A stretch of DNA of 64,000 bases from Candidatus Scalindua rubra (GCA_001723765.1 MAYW01000001.1:39255-103254), one strand, 5' to 3'; shown: positions 33,714 to 42,185, counted from the first letter of the stretch. Translations and numbers: made by a program. The notes: generated by a model not told the origin, from the sequence alone.

Positions 33714-33934
33714 TTCATCTTCATTTGAGTGATGAAAAAATGGGGCATTGCCACAAAGAGATTGGCGCTCCTGTTATTCAGGATTTTGTCCTAACGCCCC
33801 GGACAATGATCTCAAAACCGGTATTTGGACTGGTGGTCAACGCCCCAATTAATTATAGTAAAATTGTTAAATTTTATCAAAATATTTATACGATAGAGGA
33901 GAATAATTTATCCCACCTAACGAGAATCACTTGT

Positions 33935-34124
33935 GAGGGTACCCATTTCACTTTTTAATTAATAAAGACACGACCCCCTAATCACTACCATTATAATCAC
34001 TAATCAACAGGTTGTCCGAGAATGCAAAATCTCAAAATTTCGGTGTTGATATTAAAAGACTTATGACTTGAAAATTGGTCAAAATACCTATTCTCGGACA
34101 GCCTGTCAAGGTGACCCCATTTCC
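33935..34124. repeat. 73-bp direct repeat, copy 1, interrupted by a MITE
   Basis: 33935-34007 (GAGGGTACCCATTTCACTTT... to ...AATCAA) plus 34110-34124 (GGTGACCCCATTTCC) equal 35541-35628 with very few differences. A 98-bp element sits between the two parts in this copy only. The region 34125-34421 that follows is AT-rich and without a gene. Confidence 0.8.
34008..34105. mobile_element. 98-bp MITE with 16-bp inverted ends and a TCAA duplication
   Basis: Ends CAGGTTGTCCGAGAAT (34008-34023) and its inverse ATTCTCGGACAGCCTG (34090-34105), one mismatch. TCAA (34004-34007 and 34106-34109) flanks it directly. The same site without the element (AATCAAGGTGACC) exists at 35608-35620, which proves the insertion and its 4-bp target duplication. 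It shares its ends with the 158-bp element at 40625-40782. Confidence 0.85.
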
Positions 34125-34421
34125 ACAATATTTCTGAAATTTTGTTTTTTAGTATATCGATTATTCAGATAAATTCAAATAAATTTTATCTTTGGTAAAA
34201 AAGAAATTGTGGGAATTAGTACAATCTTTTCTATAAAATTGGTTTATGCTATTACACATTGGGATTCACATCTTCAAATCAATATTAAACTTTGCTATTA
34301 TAGCCCGTAGATTTTTACATAATATTTTTATTGCTGCAGGATTTTTTAATATAAAACAAGTTGATATATTGACTGTATTTACTATAATATTGTCAATATT
34401 ATAGCCGTATTATAAATAATA

Positions 34422-35197
34422 ATGTCTGTATATATTCCCCAAAGACAACTCAAGAATCTGACACGATTGCTTTCTCCCAATAAGGTAATCGTGATATATG
34501 GTCCGAGTCGATGTGGTAAGACCACCTTGCTTAATAGGTTTTTAGACAATATAAATGAGAAATATTTGTTTGTAACAAACAAAGAGAACTTTATTTGAGA
34601 GAAATTGTAAGTTCATACCTATACAAGGACATCCTTGAGTTAGAAGGAATCAGACATTCAAACAAGCTTATAAAACTTCTTCGAGTTCTTGCTTTTCAAG
34701 TTGGGAAAGAGGTTTCATATTCTGAACTTGGTACGCAACTCGGAATGAGCAAAAATACCGTTGAACGATATCTGGAACTATTGGAGAAGGTGTTTGTGCT
34801 TTACAAGCTTTCGGGATTCAGCAGGAATCTGCGAAAAGAGGTAAGCAAAAACCACCGTTATTATTTTTACGATAATGGCATACGTAATACCATTATAGGA
34901 AACCTTAATCCTATGGAAATACGAGATGATACAGGGATATTGTGGGAAAACTACATCATAATGGAGAGGGTAAAGAAACAGGAGTATTTGCAAATTCTTT
35001 CAAATAACTATTTCTGGAGGACTTATGACCGCAAGGAGATAGGCTTTGTTGAAGAAGGAGGAGGCATACTCTATGGCTATGAGATAAAGTGGAGAAAAAC
35101 TAAAGCAAAGCCACCCAAGGACTGGTTATCAACTTATAAAAATGCAAAATATAAGGTGATCACCAGGGAGAATTACCTTGAGTTTATTGATGAATAA
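34422..35197 (+). pseudogene. DUF4143-family AAA ATPase with the central part deleted
   Basis: From ATG 34422 the frame gives MSVYIPQRQLKNLTRLLS... with the Walker A GPSRCGKTT, then stops at 34596. One or two bases on, in another frame, the C-terminal half continues (REIVSSYLYKDILELEGIRHSNKLIKLLRVL to 35197), including the helix-turn-helix-like SELGTQLGMSKNTVERYLELLEK and the DUF4143 nuclease-like end YEIKWRKTK. About 150 residues, with Walker B, are missing between. The archaeal-type ATPase is therefore dead. Confidence 0.75.
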
Positions 35198-35215
35198 TAA
35201 CAAATATAATTACAA

Positions 35216-35404
35216 CTAATCGTTATATGCTTTTCTTAATGTCAATTTCATCATCCTATGATGATTTTCCTCTATGTAATTTCCCTTTAAAACATGATAT
35301 AATAAATCAACAGCATAAGCTTCTAATTCCCTTAAGTAAGGCGGCATTTTAGAAAATCTTTTACGCCCATTATTCATTCTTTCCAAAAATTGATAACCAT
35401 GCAC
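35216..35404 (-). CDS. Hypothetical protein, possibly a fragment
   Basis: 62 codons from a GTG at 35404 (MHGYQFLERMNNGRKRFSKM...ENHHRMMKLTLRKAYND). The frame remains open upstream for about 25 codons (FKGKSINELTGTSKHELI) without ATG, so the 5' end may be lost. Charged and helical. I recognise no family. It stands between the ATPase relic and the second copy of the direct repeat. Confidence 0.3.
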   Translation of the reverse strand: MHGYQFLERMNNGRKRFSKMPPYLRELEAYAVDLLYHVLKGNYIEENHHRMMKLTLRKAYND

Positions 35405-35540
35405 TATTAATTCATGTTTTGATGTACCAGTTAATTCATTTATACTCTTTCCTTTAAACGTAGAGAAGATAGTAAGAAATGAGTGTTGTTAAGAGATTGA
35501 AAAAGGATGGAACATATTTAAAGAGGTAAGGAACTAAAGG

Positions 35541-35628
35541 GAGGGTACCCATTTCACTTTTTAATTAATAAAGACACGACCCCCTATTCACTACCATTAT
35601 AATCACTAATCAAGGTGACCCTATTTCC
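35541..35628. repeat. Direct repeat, copy 2 (unfilled site)
   Basis: Equal to 33935-34124 without the 98-bp MITE. TCAA at 35610-35613 is the unduplicated target. The two copies bracket 1.5 kb with the ATPase relic and the short hypothetical gene, so they could be scars or recombination points of a lost element. Confidence 0.8.
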
Positions 35629-35660
35629 TACTATTTCACTATGAATAGTGAACTTTGGAC

Positions 35661-35714
35661 TTGTAAATACTGGAACGCCACATTATAATGTATGACATAC
35701 ATAATGTTTGTCAT
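35661..35714 (+). promoter_or_regulatory. Promoter with palindromic operator before the ATPase gene
   Basis: TTGTAA (35661-35666), 17 bases, TATAAT (35684-35689). A perfect 15-bp palindrome ATGTATG-A-CATACAT (35688-35702) overlaps the expected start point, and a second inverted pair ATGACA/TGTCAT spans 35692-35714. The gene start (35726) is 12 bases further on. Inference from sequence pattern. Confidence 0.45.
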
Positions 35715-35725
35715 GCATAATTATA

Positions 35726-37099
35726 ATGAAACTACCATTCTTGAACAGACAAAAAGAGATAAACGAAGTAAATAAAGCGATTAAAGGGGCTGGATCGGCC
35801 TTTATCGTGATTTATGGAAGACGCCGTTGTGGTAAATCAACACTTCTACAGAACATTTCCAGAAAGCAGGATATATATTACCTTGCCGATCAAAGAGAAG
35901 CTCCTTTACAAAGACATGCGCTGGCAAATGAAATCGAACGTACTATTCCCGGGTTTGCTGCCGTCCAGTACCCATCATGGGATATTTTTCTGGCAAGTTT
36001 AAACGACCGTATAAAGCCGAACTCCTGCCTGATTCTGGATGAGTTTCCTTATATGGTTCAAGGCTCTCCAGAACTGCCAAGCATCATACAGAATTTCCTT
36101 GATTCACCGGTTAAAAAAAACATTAATTTGATTATTTGTGGCTCTTCGCAGCGAATGATGCGTGGCACTGTTCTGGATACAACTGCGCCACTTTACGGCA
36201 GAGCACACATAATATTGAAAATTGAACCACTGTCTCCCGGTTGGATTGCCAATGCATTTCCAATCACTGCTTTTGAATCTGTCAAAGCCTATGCAATATT
36301 CGGAGGGGTCCCCCGCTACTGGGAACTTGCAAGGAATTGTAAAACTGTTGATGCCGCGGTAAAACAACTCATCTTTGACAAAAACGGAATTTTGCATGAG
36401 GAACCGATGAGGCTACTGCTTGACGATATGCGGAGCGCCGCACAACCATACTCAATTCTATCACTTATTGGACACGGCTGCCATCGGTTGTCTGAAATAG
36501 CAGGCAGATTGGGCAAACCTGCAAACAGCTTGACCAGACCTCTTACAACACTTATTGATTTAGGTTATGTCCGTCGGGAGCTGCCTTTCGGCGAAAGCGT
36601 CAAATCAACAAGGCGTACGCTGTACAAAATCAATGACCCGTTTTTGAGTTTCTATTTTCGCTTTGTTCTGCCAAACAAGTCACTTCTGGAAATGGGCTTA
36701 ACCGAAAAAGTTTATAACAGTATCAAGCAGAATTTGACACAATATATTTCAACAATATGGGAAGACTTGTCCAGGCATTCCGTACCTTATACAAATATCA
36801 GTAATATTAAATGGGGACCGGCATACAGGTGGTGGGGAAATGGGAAAGATAACAAGCCCATTGAACTAGATATTGTTGCCGAATCCATGGACAGGAAGCA
36901 TCTTCTAATCGGTGAAGCGAAATGGAAAGACAAGACAGATATAAAAAGGCTTGCCTCCGGACTTGAAAGTACTACAGGCAACCTGCCTTTCGTTAAAGAG
37001 AAAAAGCTTATTTTAGCATACTGGCTGAGGCAATACTCCGGGAAAAAGGCTTCTGCCAACATTATTACTGCCTCTGACGTTTTGAACTGTCTGAAGTGA
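35726..37099 (+). CDS. Archaeal-type AAA ATPase with DUF234 domain, intact
   Basis: 457 aa. NRQKEINEV opener, Walker A IYGRRRCGKST (about 30-40), Walker B CLILDEFPYM, sensor NLIICGSSQRMM, then an arginine in GRAHIILKIEPLSP. The C-terminal part holds a winged helix (LSEIAGRLGKPANSLTRPLTTLIDLGYVRR) and the DUF234 nuclease-like end (ELDIVAES...LLIGEAKW). Members are common in archaea and in anaerobic bacteria near mobile DNA; their role is unknown. The only full-length ATPase of this type in the window. ATG 35726 fits better than the TTG at 35708. Its 3' end runs into the remains of a GNAT gene on the other strand. Confidence 0.75.
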   Translation: MKLPFLNRQKEINEVNKAIKGAGSAFIVIYGRRRCGKSTLLQNISRKQDIYYLADQREAPLQRHALANEIERTIPGFAAVQYPSWDIFLASLNDRIKPNSCLILDEFPYMVQGSPELPSIIQNFLDSPVKKNINLIICGSSQRMMRGTVLDTTAPLYGRAHIILKIEPLSPGWIANAFPITAFESVKAYAIFGGVPRYWELARNCKTVDAAVKQLIFDKNGILHEEPMRLLLDDMRSAAQPYSILSLIGHGCHRLSEIAGRLGKPANSLTRPLTTLIDLGYVRRELPFGESVKSTRRTLYKINDPFLSFYFRFVLPNKSLLEMGLTEKVYNSIKQNLTQYISTIWEDLSRHSVPYTNISNIKWGPAYRWWGNGKDNKPIELDIVAESMDRKHLLIGEAKWKDKTDIKRLASGLESTTGNLPFVKEKKLILAYWLRQYSGKKASANIITASDVLNCLK

Positions 37100-37114
37100 G
37101 CAGTTTTTCTGATC

Positions 37115-37455
37115 CTTACATGCCTCATCCTCCTTCAATGGAAATCTATAAAACCTGGAACTAAGCTCAACCAGACCAAACCATTTGAAAGCGACTATCT
37201 TACCCCTGTACTTAATACCAAGACATTTTTTGCCTTCTTTCAACCTCAGCAAAAGCTTTTCTTCAGAGATAAGTCTTTCAGGACCGGGAATAACAGATAT
37301 CTCTTTCATATCTTCAACTCCTAAAAAGCCTATTTCATATTCATCAAATCCTTTTTCTAAATCCGGCAGGCTTCTATTAAATAATCCCTCCAGGACAAGA
37401 TAGTACGGAGATATTCTGATACCCATTTTTGTCAGGCCATCCAGGACAACCCGAG
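37115..37455 (-). pseudogene. GNAT-type acyltransferase fragment of a polysaccharide locus
   Basis: Open frame with RVVLDGLTKMGIRISPYYLVLEGLF and SSRFYRFPLKEDEAC, matching the middle of GNAT proteins from exopolysaccharide loci. Before 37455 the frame meets a GT2 fragment and after 37115 it runs into the antisense of the ATPase 3' end, so both termini are lost. Overlaps the neighbouring relics by a few bases. Confidence 0.55.
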
Positions 37456-37584
37456 TAACACGACTACCTCGAAACGGTCATTAGGATAATCTAGATTAAT
37501 AATAGAGTTAAGACAAGATTCAAGTTGTTTCGGTCTATTATGTGTAGGAATGATAATTGAAAAAATAGGCTGTTTAGCACTCAT
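37432..37584 (-). pseudogene. GT2 glycosyltransferase N-terminal fragment
   Basis: From ATG 37584: SAKQPIFSIIIPTHNRPKQLESCLNSIINLDYP, the classic start of a GT-A family 2 enzyme, which breaks after FEVVVL, where the first nucleotide-sugar aspartates should follow, and ends in LGLSWMA. Only about 50 codons remain. Confidence 0.7.
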
Positions 37585-37900
37585 AAGAATACCCATGTAA
37601 AAAAGGAAATTCACCCATCCTTTTCTTAACAAGATCGATTAATTCTTGACTCCATTTTATATCATTACGACTCTTATGTGGAGACTTGAAGACGATACTC
37701 GCACAATCATTTAAGTAGTCACTTGGTGCATCTACCCCCAGAAAATGACAGAGTTCCTTTAAATAATTTTCAGGGCTTTCAATAAATGGCTCGTGCCTTA
37801 GATTAAAAAAGTATTCTTCTTGTGTTTGCTTTTTAATATCCATGGCTGTTGCGCACAAAGAAAAATAATAATCGACGCTCTCTCTTAAGTCCAGGTGGCG
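37574..37900 (-). pseudogene. Sulfotransferase C-terminal fragment
   Basis: Frame SVDYYFSLCATAMDIKK...FFNLRHEPFIESPENYLKELCHFLGV...IVFKSPHKSRNDIKW resembles the C-terminal part of carbohydrate sulfotransferases, with the substrate domain ahead missing. The upstream edge (about 37890) is fused out of frame to the 3' end of the next GT2 gene, whose last residues TWT come from this junction. Confidence 0.6.
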
Positions 37901-38772
37901 TCCATGTATTTTTGTTTTTTTGTTAATGAAAGTAGGCCAACAGTGAGTGCTACAGGTACATCATAAAGCTGTTTGTTGCTCAGGGGTAAGAATGGAATCA
38001 TTAAGACCATCAAAGCGGCAGAGATTGAACTGATTCTATGAGATATTTTTAAATTGAGATCCTTTGGCATAAATTTTGTTTCCAGGATCAAGCGTGACCA
38101 AGGAATCGCTCGTTGAAATATATCTGTCCGTAACATAGACAGAAATTCCCATCGCTTAAGATGTTTAACTTGCAGATCCTTGTTCAAAAGGATTCGATAT
38201 CCCTTCTTACGGATTCTATAACCGAATTCGATATCTTCAATAGAAGGTTTTGTGTACCGTTTTTGATCAAACCCTCCAATTTCTTCAAAGACCTTCTTCC
38301 GTATAGCTCCACAACCAGTCCATAAGGTATAGGATTCAGTGTCTGAATGTTGATGATGGTAGTGATGAAGCAGGTTTCTATATTGGGATATGAAGTTCCC
38401 TTCCGCAGGGTCGTCGTCATAAGAACCGAACACACCCACAATGCCAGGATGTCGCTTAAAACTATCTACAATCATCTCGATGGTTTCTTCACGTACAATC
38501 ACATCGGAATCTATAAACATGATGATATCACCCTGCGCATGTTGAGCCCCAAAATTCCTTGCAGCAGATATGCCTGATTGCCTTGGAAGCTGAAGGACAG
38601 TTGCTCCCATTTGTTGAGCCATCACCATGGTGTTATCTGTAGAACAGCCATCAATCACGATAATTTCAAAAGACGGATAAGTCGAAGCTATTAAGGCATC
38701 CAAGCACCTCTCGATATATTTACCACCATTATATACAGGAATAATAACAGAAACAAAAGGTTGGTTAGACAT
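37885..38772 (-). CDS. Family 2 glycosyltransferase
   Basis: About 295 aa. N-terminal FVSVIIPVYNGGKYIERCLDALIAS, nucleotide-sugar aspartates in VIDGCSTDNT and IIMFIDSDVIV, and the acceptor-side SIEDIEFGYRIRKKGYRI. C-terminal hydrophobic segments (ISAALMVLMIPFLPL, VPVALTVGLLSL) suggest membrane association. Its end is formed by a junction with the sulfotransferase relic, so a short C-terminal part may be lost. Start M5 at 38772 preferred over 38784. Likely works on surface glycan. Confidence 0.8.
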   Translation of the reverse strand: MSNQPFVSVIIPVYNGGKYIERCLDALIASTYPSFEIIVIDGCSTDNTMVMAQQMGATVLQLPRQSGISAARNFGAQHAQGDIIMFIDSDVIVREETIEMIVDSFKRHPGIVGVFGSYDDDPAEGNFISQYRNLLHHYHHQHSDTESYTLWTGCGAIRKKVFEEIGGFDQKRYTKPSIEDIEFGYRIRKKGYRILLNKDLQVKHLKRWEFLSMLRTDIFQRAIPWSRLILETKFMPKDLNLKISHRISSISAALMVLMIPFLPLSNKQLYDVPVALTVGLLSLTKKQKYMDATWT

Positions 38773-39089
38773 TGAATTTATCATGTATTGTTGAAGACTA
38801 TAGTAGATGTAAATAGCTCAATGATTGTTGGTAATTCAATTAATTGTTTTGAATGGCTGTCTTTGAGACAGCTCATAACCGTCAAGCCACCCTTTTATAG
38901 GTGCGTTATAACTATAATTAATAAAGAAACCTTTGTAAAGAGCATTTAATATAGCTATTCCAGAAAGAATAGAATTTTTTATAAGCACTTTGTGTCTTGT
39001 CGAGAGTTTTATTTTCCACAAGATTCTGTATCCAAATCATATCCAAATTATTTATTGATTGTTCAATAAACAAATGTTAAGATTCGATT
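38773..39089. other. Intergenic region with a possible glycan-gene remnant
   Basis: A minus-strand frame at 38836-39021 (KVLIKNSILSGIAILNALYK, FFINYSYNAPIKGWLDGYE) reads like the C-terminal helix region of a surface-glycan enzyme and would fit the decaying locus, but it has no start and I cannot place it in a family. Otherwise no gene. Confidence 0.3.
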
Positions 39090-39446
39090 ATGAGTAGAAC
39101 AAACAAACATATCCAATTAAACGGAAAATACCTACAAGACGCGAAAACACTCCTGGACAAACAAGACTATGCACAGGCTTCAGAAAAATTATGGGGCGCA
39201 ACGGCACAAATTATTAAGGCCATCGCCCTCAAACGTGGTAAAAGGTTACGATCCCATGAAGCCATCAATAAATATATCGTTGAAATTTCGAAAGAACTCA
39301 ATGATAAATCGATTCTGGTTTATTTCAGTGTTGCTAATAGTCTACATCAAAATTTTTACGAAAACTGGCTTGCGCCAGAAACGGTCATCCAAGATGCAAA
39401 GATTGTTGAAAAGTTAATTAAGAAACTTCGTCCTCTAGCTAATTAA
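39090..39446 (+). CDS. PaREP1/HEPN-like protein
   Basis: 118 aa, all helical. YLQDAKTLLDKQDYAQASEKLWGATAQIIKAIALKRGKRLRSH is the PaREP1/HEPN-like pattern, and the later SLHQNFYENWL resembles the HEPN partner helix. Such proteins are common in archaea and in mobile regions and may be toxin- or RNA-binding-like; the role is unknown. Its 3' end overlaps the convergent glycosyltransferase by 12 bp. Confidence 0.65.
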   Translation: MSRTNKHIQLNGKYLQDAKTLLDKQDYAQASEKLWGATAQIIKAIALKRGKRLRSHEAINKYIVEISKELNDKSILVYFSVANSLHQNFYENWLAPETVIQDAKIVEKLIKKLRPLAN

Positions 39447-40592
39447 TTTATATCCCCTCCACCTTCCCTGAATTTGTATCATACCATAACTTGCAAGTAA
39501 TATGATGTATGGCATTACGGGAACTCTGTATCTTCCAGCACCCGTACCACCAACAGGACCGGTTGCTATTACAAAGTACGTTATAATAGAAATGAATAAA
39601 ACAAACTCAAGAAATTTCTTTTCTTTTGTAGCCATAATGAAATAAGTCATACCTTTTAAATATCTCTTGGCATCGGTCAACACAACACTATTATTCTTCT
39701 TTTTTGTTGAAATCTCATGAATTACGTTCCTCTTTGTAGATGGATCACGATTTGGACTTTGAACTCTTTCCATTTGTTTAGGTTTAACTTCTTTTAATTT
39801 CTGCCGACTTTTAATAAGATGATAGAGATGCCAACGCAGAACTTTTTCTTGTGCAGAGGAGAACAGAAATTTACCAGACACTTTGTGGTTGCGAACCATC
39901 CAGGGAGTAATGGTAAGCACGAAAACTAATGTCAAAATGGAATATTTTAAAATCCCTTTTTGCAAATTTTTCCTAAAATGTAGAAAGAAAGCGGGTATAA
40001 GAAAGATAAAAAAGTAGATGCTTATCGGCTTGCACAGAGTTGAAAGTCCAAGAAATACTGAGGAATATACTAACATTTTGCTGTTGTTTTCCTTTATGAA
40101 TTTTATGAGAAGGTAGATATGGGTAATGAAGAGGAATGTGAATAATGTTTCTGTCATTAATACATTGTTATAAAGGATACTTGAATACTCAAAGACCATA
40201 AATAGGCCGGCAAATGAAGCGATTTTTTTATCAAAAAATGATCTTCCGATTTTGTATGTTAAAATACAAGTGATAGCTCCAATTATAAGTTGAAAAAAGA
40301 TTGCAATATATGGTTTGTATCCAAAAATAGCATACACTGATGCAAGGAAGAATGGATATATCGGGGTTCTGAAAATATTAGGACTATGTGGGGAACTTTC
40401 TGTATTAGAAAAAACTTTATTTTCTATTAAATTTACTGCAATATTGTGGTATTCTTTAGAATCATGATTAAGGAGTCTTTCTTTTAAGACTTCATCATTC
40501 CAGGACCCAACAGCGAAAAATAGTATTAGTCCTAGACTTAAGGCTATAGAGAAAATTATTATTAATTTCCTGGATTCGTTATTTAATGCCAA
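39435..40592 (-). CDS. GT-C glycosyltransferase (family 39/ArnT-like membrane protein)
   Basis: 385 aa, about 9 transmembrane helices. After TM1, HDSKEYHNIAVNLIENKVFS...IFRTPIYPFFLASVY is the acidic periplasmic loop and R-x-P-x-Y-P motif of polyprenyl-phosphate sugar transferases (PMT/ArnT superfamily). The C-terminal YRVPVMPYIILLASYG motif also fits. Probably adds sugars from a lipid donor outside the membrane. Follows the decaying glycan locus, itself apparently intact. Shares 12 bp with the convergent PaREP1 gene. Confidence 0.75.
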   Translation of the reverse strand: MALNNESRKLIIIFSIALSLGLILFFAVGSWNDEVLKERLLNHDSKEYHNIAVNLIENKVFSNTESSPHSPNIFRTPIYPFFLASVYAIFGYKPYIAIFFQLIIGAITCILTYKIGRSFFDKKIASFAGLFMVFEYSSILYNNVLMTETLFTFLFITHIYLLIKFIKENNSKMLVYSSVFLGLSTLCKPISIYFFIFLIPAFFLHFRKNLQKGILKYSILTLVFVLTITPWMVRNHKVSGKFLFSSAQEKVLRWHLYHLIKSRQKLKEVKPKQMERVQSPNRDPSTKRNVIHEISTKKKNNSVVLTDAKRYLKGMTYFIMATKEKKFLEFVLFISIITYFVIATGPVGGTGAGRYRVPVMPYIILLASYGMIQIQGRWRGYKLIS

Positions 40593-40624
40593 TGTATGTG
40601 TCTCTGGAAAGGGTTAATACTTTA

Positions 40625-40782
40625 CAGGCTGTCCGAGAATAGTAAAAAAACGCCTTGTTGTCATTCTGAACCAGGTACTGAATTAAATTCAGGATCTCCG
40701 ATTTCAGAATCTGTAATTATGGATGTTTACAGTATAAAAAGATTCCGGATCAAGTCCGGAATGACAATTCTCGGACAGCCTG
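40625..40782. mobile_element. 158-bp MITE with the same ends as 34008-34105 and a TTTA duplication
   Basis: CAGGCTGTCCGAGAAT at the left and its exact inverse at the right, flanked by TTTA (40621-40624, 40783-40786). The interior differs from the 98-bp copy and contains the TGTCATTCTGAA repeat (40659-40711) and a second palindrome (ATTCCGGATCAAGTCCGGAAT). Non-autonomous; no transposase for these ends is visible. Confidence 0.8.
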
Positions 40783-40874
40783 TTTAGAGATATTGAAAAT
40801 ATATTTTTGTTATCAAGTGTTTATTTAAAAAAGAAATGTCCTTAGATTTATAACCACTCAATGCTAGCAATCTT

Positions 40875-41241
40875 TTAGACAAGCTTAAAATCTGGATCTC
40901 CTGTTATGATTGTAGCTTTTTCTTTACGTGCTGTCGCAACCGTGAAACAATCGGAATAAGATATGGAATATTTAGCTTTAATTTTAGCTGCCTCAATTAC
41001 TTCTTGCAGGGTATTCCCAATATTAGTTATGGGTAGAGTGGGTAAAATAACATTTAAAAAGTATTCGGCTTCCTCTTGACCCCTCCTCCTTGCAAGAATA
41101 TAAAATGTCTTACCAATATTTATATCGTTCATTAAGGTGTGAACATTATTTGATGAAAGAAGGTTTTTTACTTTTTCGTAAATATTTTTTTTTAAGATAT
41201 GCGAGAAGATCGTAGGTGTCCAGCAAAAAACTTTTCCTCAC
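40875..41241 (-). pseudogene. VapC-type PIN toxin with a homopolymer frame break
   Basis: From GTG 41241 the frame reads RKSFLLDTYDLLAYLKK with the first PIN aspartate. At the nine-T run 41185-41193 the frame slips by one base; the remainder (NIYEKVKNLLSS...MNDINIGKTFYI...YSDCFTVATARKEKATIITGDPDFKLV) finishes the domain with the later acidic residues. Adding one base in the run restores one 122-aa PIN ribonuclease. The start codon overlaps the stop of the preceding hybrid gene (GTGA). An error in the run or a true mutation are equally possible. Confidence 0.7.
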
Positions 41242-41771
41242 TTTTCATTTTTTCGTCTCTTACTACGCCATACTTCAAGCTCGGCCTTTAATGGCGCCCA
41301 GTATTGCCTGTCGATTTCTCTTTCTCTATCCTCTTCATCCCGCAGAAGCTTTCGAATTTCCTCATAATTACCTTCAATGGCAGACCTCAAGAGGGGACGA
41401 TTTATGGTCATAGCGGAAGCGATTTCAGGATATTTAGCTGCTAATGAGACAAGTAACTCAGGGGTTCTGCATTCAGTAAGCCAGAAGCGTATTTTGTCCT
41501 CAGCCGGGTCTTCGGATGTGTTGTAGATATCTGCCTCAATCACATCTAGCAGAGTATTCCCGATGTTGGTTATGGGTAAAGTCGGTAAAATAACATTTAA
41601 AAAGTACTCAGCGTCTTCTTGTCCCCTTTCCCTTACAAGTATATAAAATGTTTCTCCGATATTTATATCGTTCATCAGGGGGTGAGCAGTATCTGAAGAA
41701 AGAATGGTTGCCACTTTTTCGTATTCATCTTCCTTTTTTAGATATGCGAGAAGGGCGTAGGTGTCCAGCAA
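41238..41771 (-). CDS. Hybrid gene: VapC N-terminal half joined to an antitoxin-like C-terminal part
   Basis: 177 aa. Residues 1-80 (LDTYALLAYLKKEDEYEKVATIL...NTLLDVIEA) are about 75% identical to the neighbouring VapC at 40875-41241, including the junction-side IGNTL. Then a different sequence begins (DIYNTSEDPAEDKIRFWLTE...ELEVWRSKRRKNEK). That part has the look of a small protein usually coupled to a downstream PIN gene, and its stop overlaps the next vapC start. So VapC1 lost its C-terminal catalytic residues and was fused to the antitoxin of VapC2. The TTG start at 41771 overlaps the AbrB gene. Confidence 0.6.
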   Translation of the reverse strand: MLDTYALLAYLKKEDEYEKVATILSSDTAHPLMNDINIGETFYILVRERGQEDAEYFLNVILPTLPITNIGNTLLDVIEADIYNTSEDPAEDKIRFWLTECRTPELLVSLAAKYPEIASAMTINRPLLRSAIEGNYEEIRKLLRDEEDREREIDRQYWAPLKAELEVWRSKRRKNEK

Positions 41772-42013
41772 AAAACTTTTTTCTCATGCTTTTTGTCCTC
41801 CTCTCTTTGTTTTAGTAATGCTTTGGTAAGTGAGGTTCCTTTTTTGAAAATTCCACAGAAATGTTCTACGGGATTGTCCGGGAGTGGTTCTATCACGGCA
41901 TGGTCATTTACGATCTTTAACAAAACTTTCTGCTTTGGCTTTATACCAAGTTCGTCCCTCATTTTTTTGGGTATTACCAACTGTCCTTTTGATGATACAG
42001 TAGCTACAGCCAT
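41738..42013 (-). CDS. AbrB/SpoVT-type antitoxin
   Basis: 91 aa. VATVSSKGQLVIPKKMRDELGIKPKQKVLLKIVNDHAVIEPL is the swapped-hairpin AbrB DNA-binding domain, followed by a toxin-binding tail (VEHFCGIFKKGTSLTKALLKQREED). It would repress its own operon and neutralise the PIN toxin that overlaps its 3' end by 34 bp. Its last residues (KVFCWTPTPFSHI) are read out of frame over the toxin gene. GGAGG precedes the ATG. Confidence 0.8.
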   Translation of the reverse strand: MAVATVSSKGQLVIPKKMRDELGIKPKQKVLLKIVNDHAVIEPLPDNPVEHFCGIFKKGTSLTKALLKQREEDKKHEKKVFCWTPTPFSHI

Positions 42014-42185
42014 TGTCTTACCTCCTTACTAAAGTCTTACTTTTAAATCGGAGTATAGCTGGATTTACATAGTTTGTCAAGGCGGCAAAATAATCAGCCA
42101 CTGAAATAGACCGGAAGAAAAGTACGCAGGCTTAAGCCTGCGACTACTATACACGAAGATTTCAATATTTTAATGTAACGTAATG

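Noticed and set aside
34369..34388. Promoter ahead of the ATPase relic
   Set aside because: TTGACT and TATAAT are only eight bases apart.
37013..37114. C-terminal tail of the GNAT frame
   Set aside because: It is antisense to the intact ATPase 3' end and shows no acyltransferase pattern.
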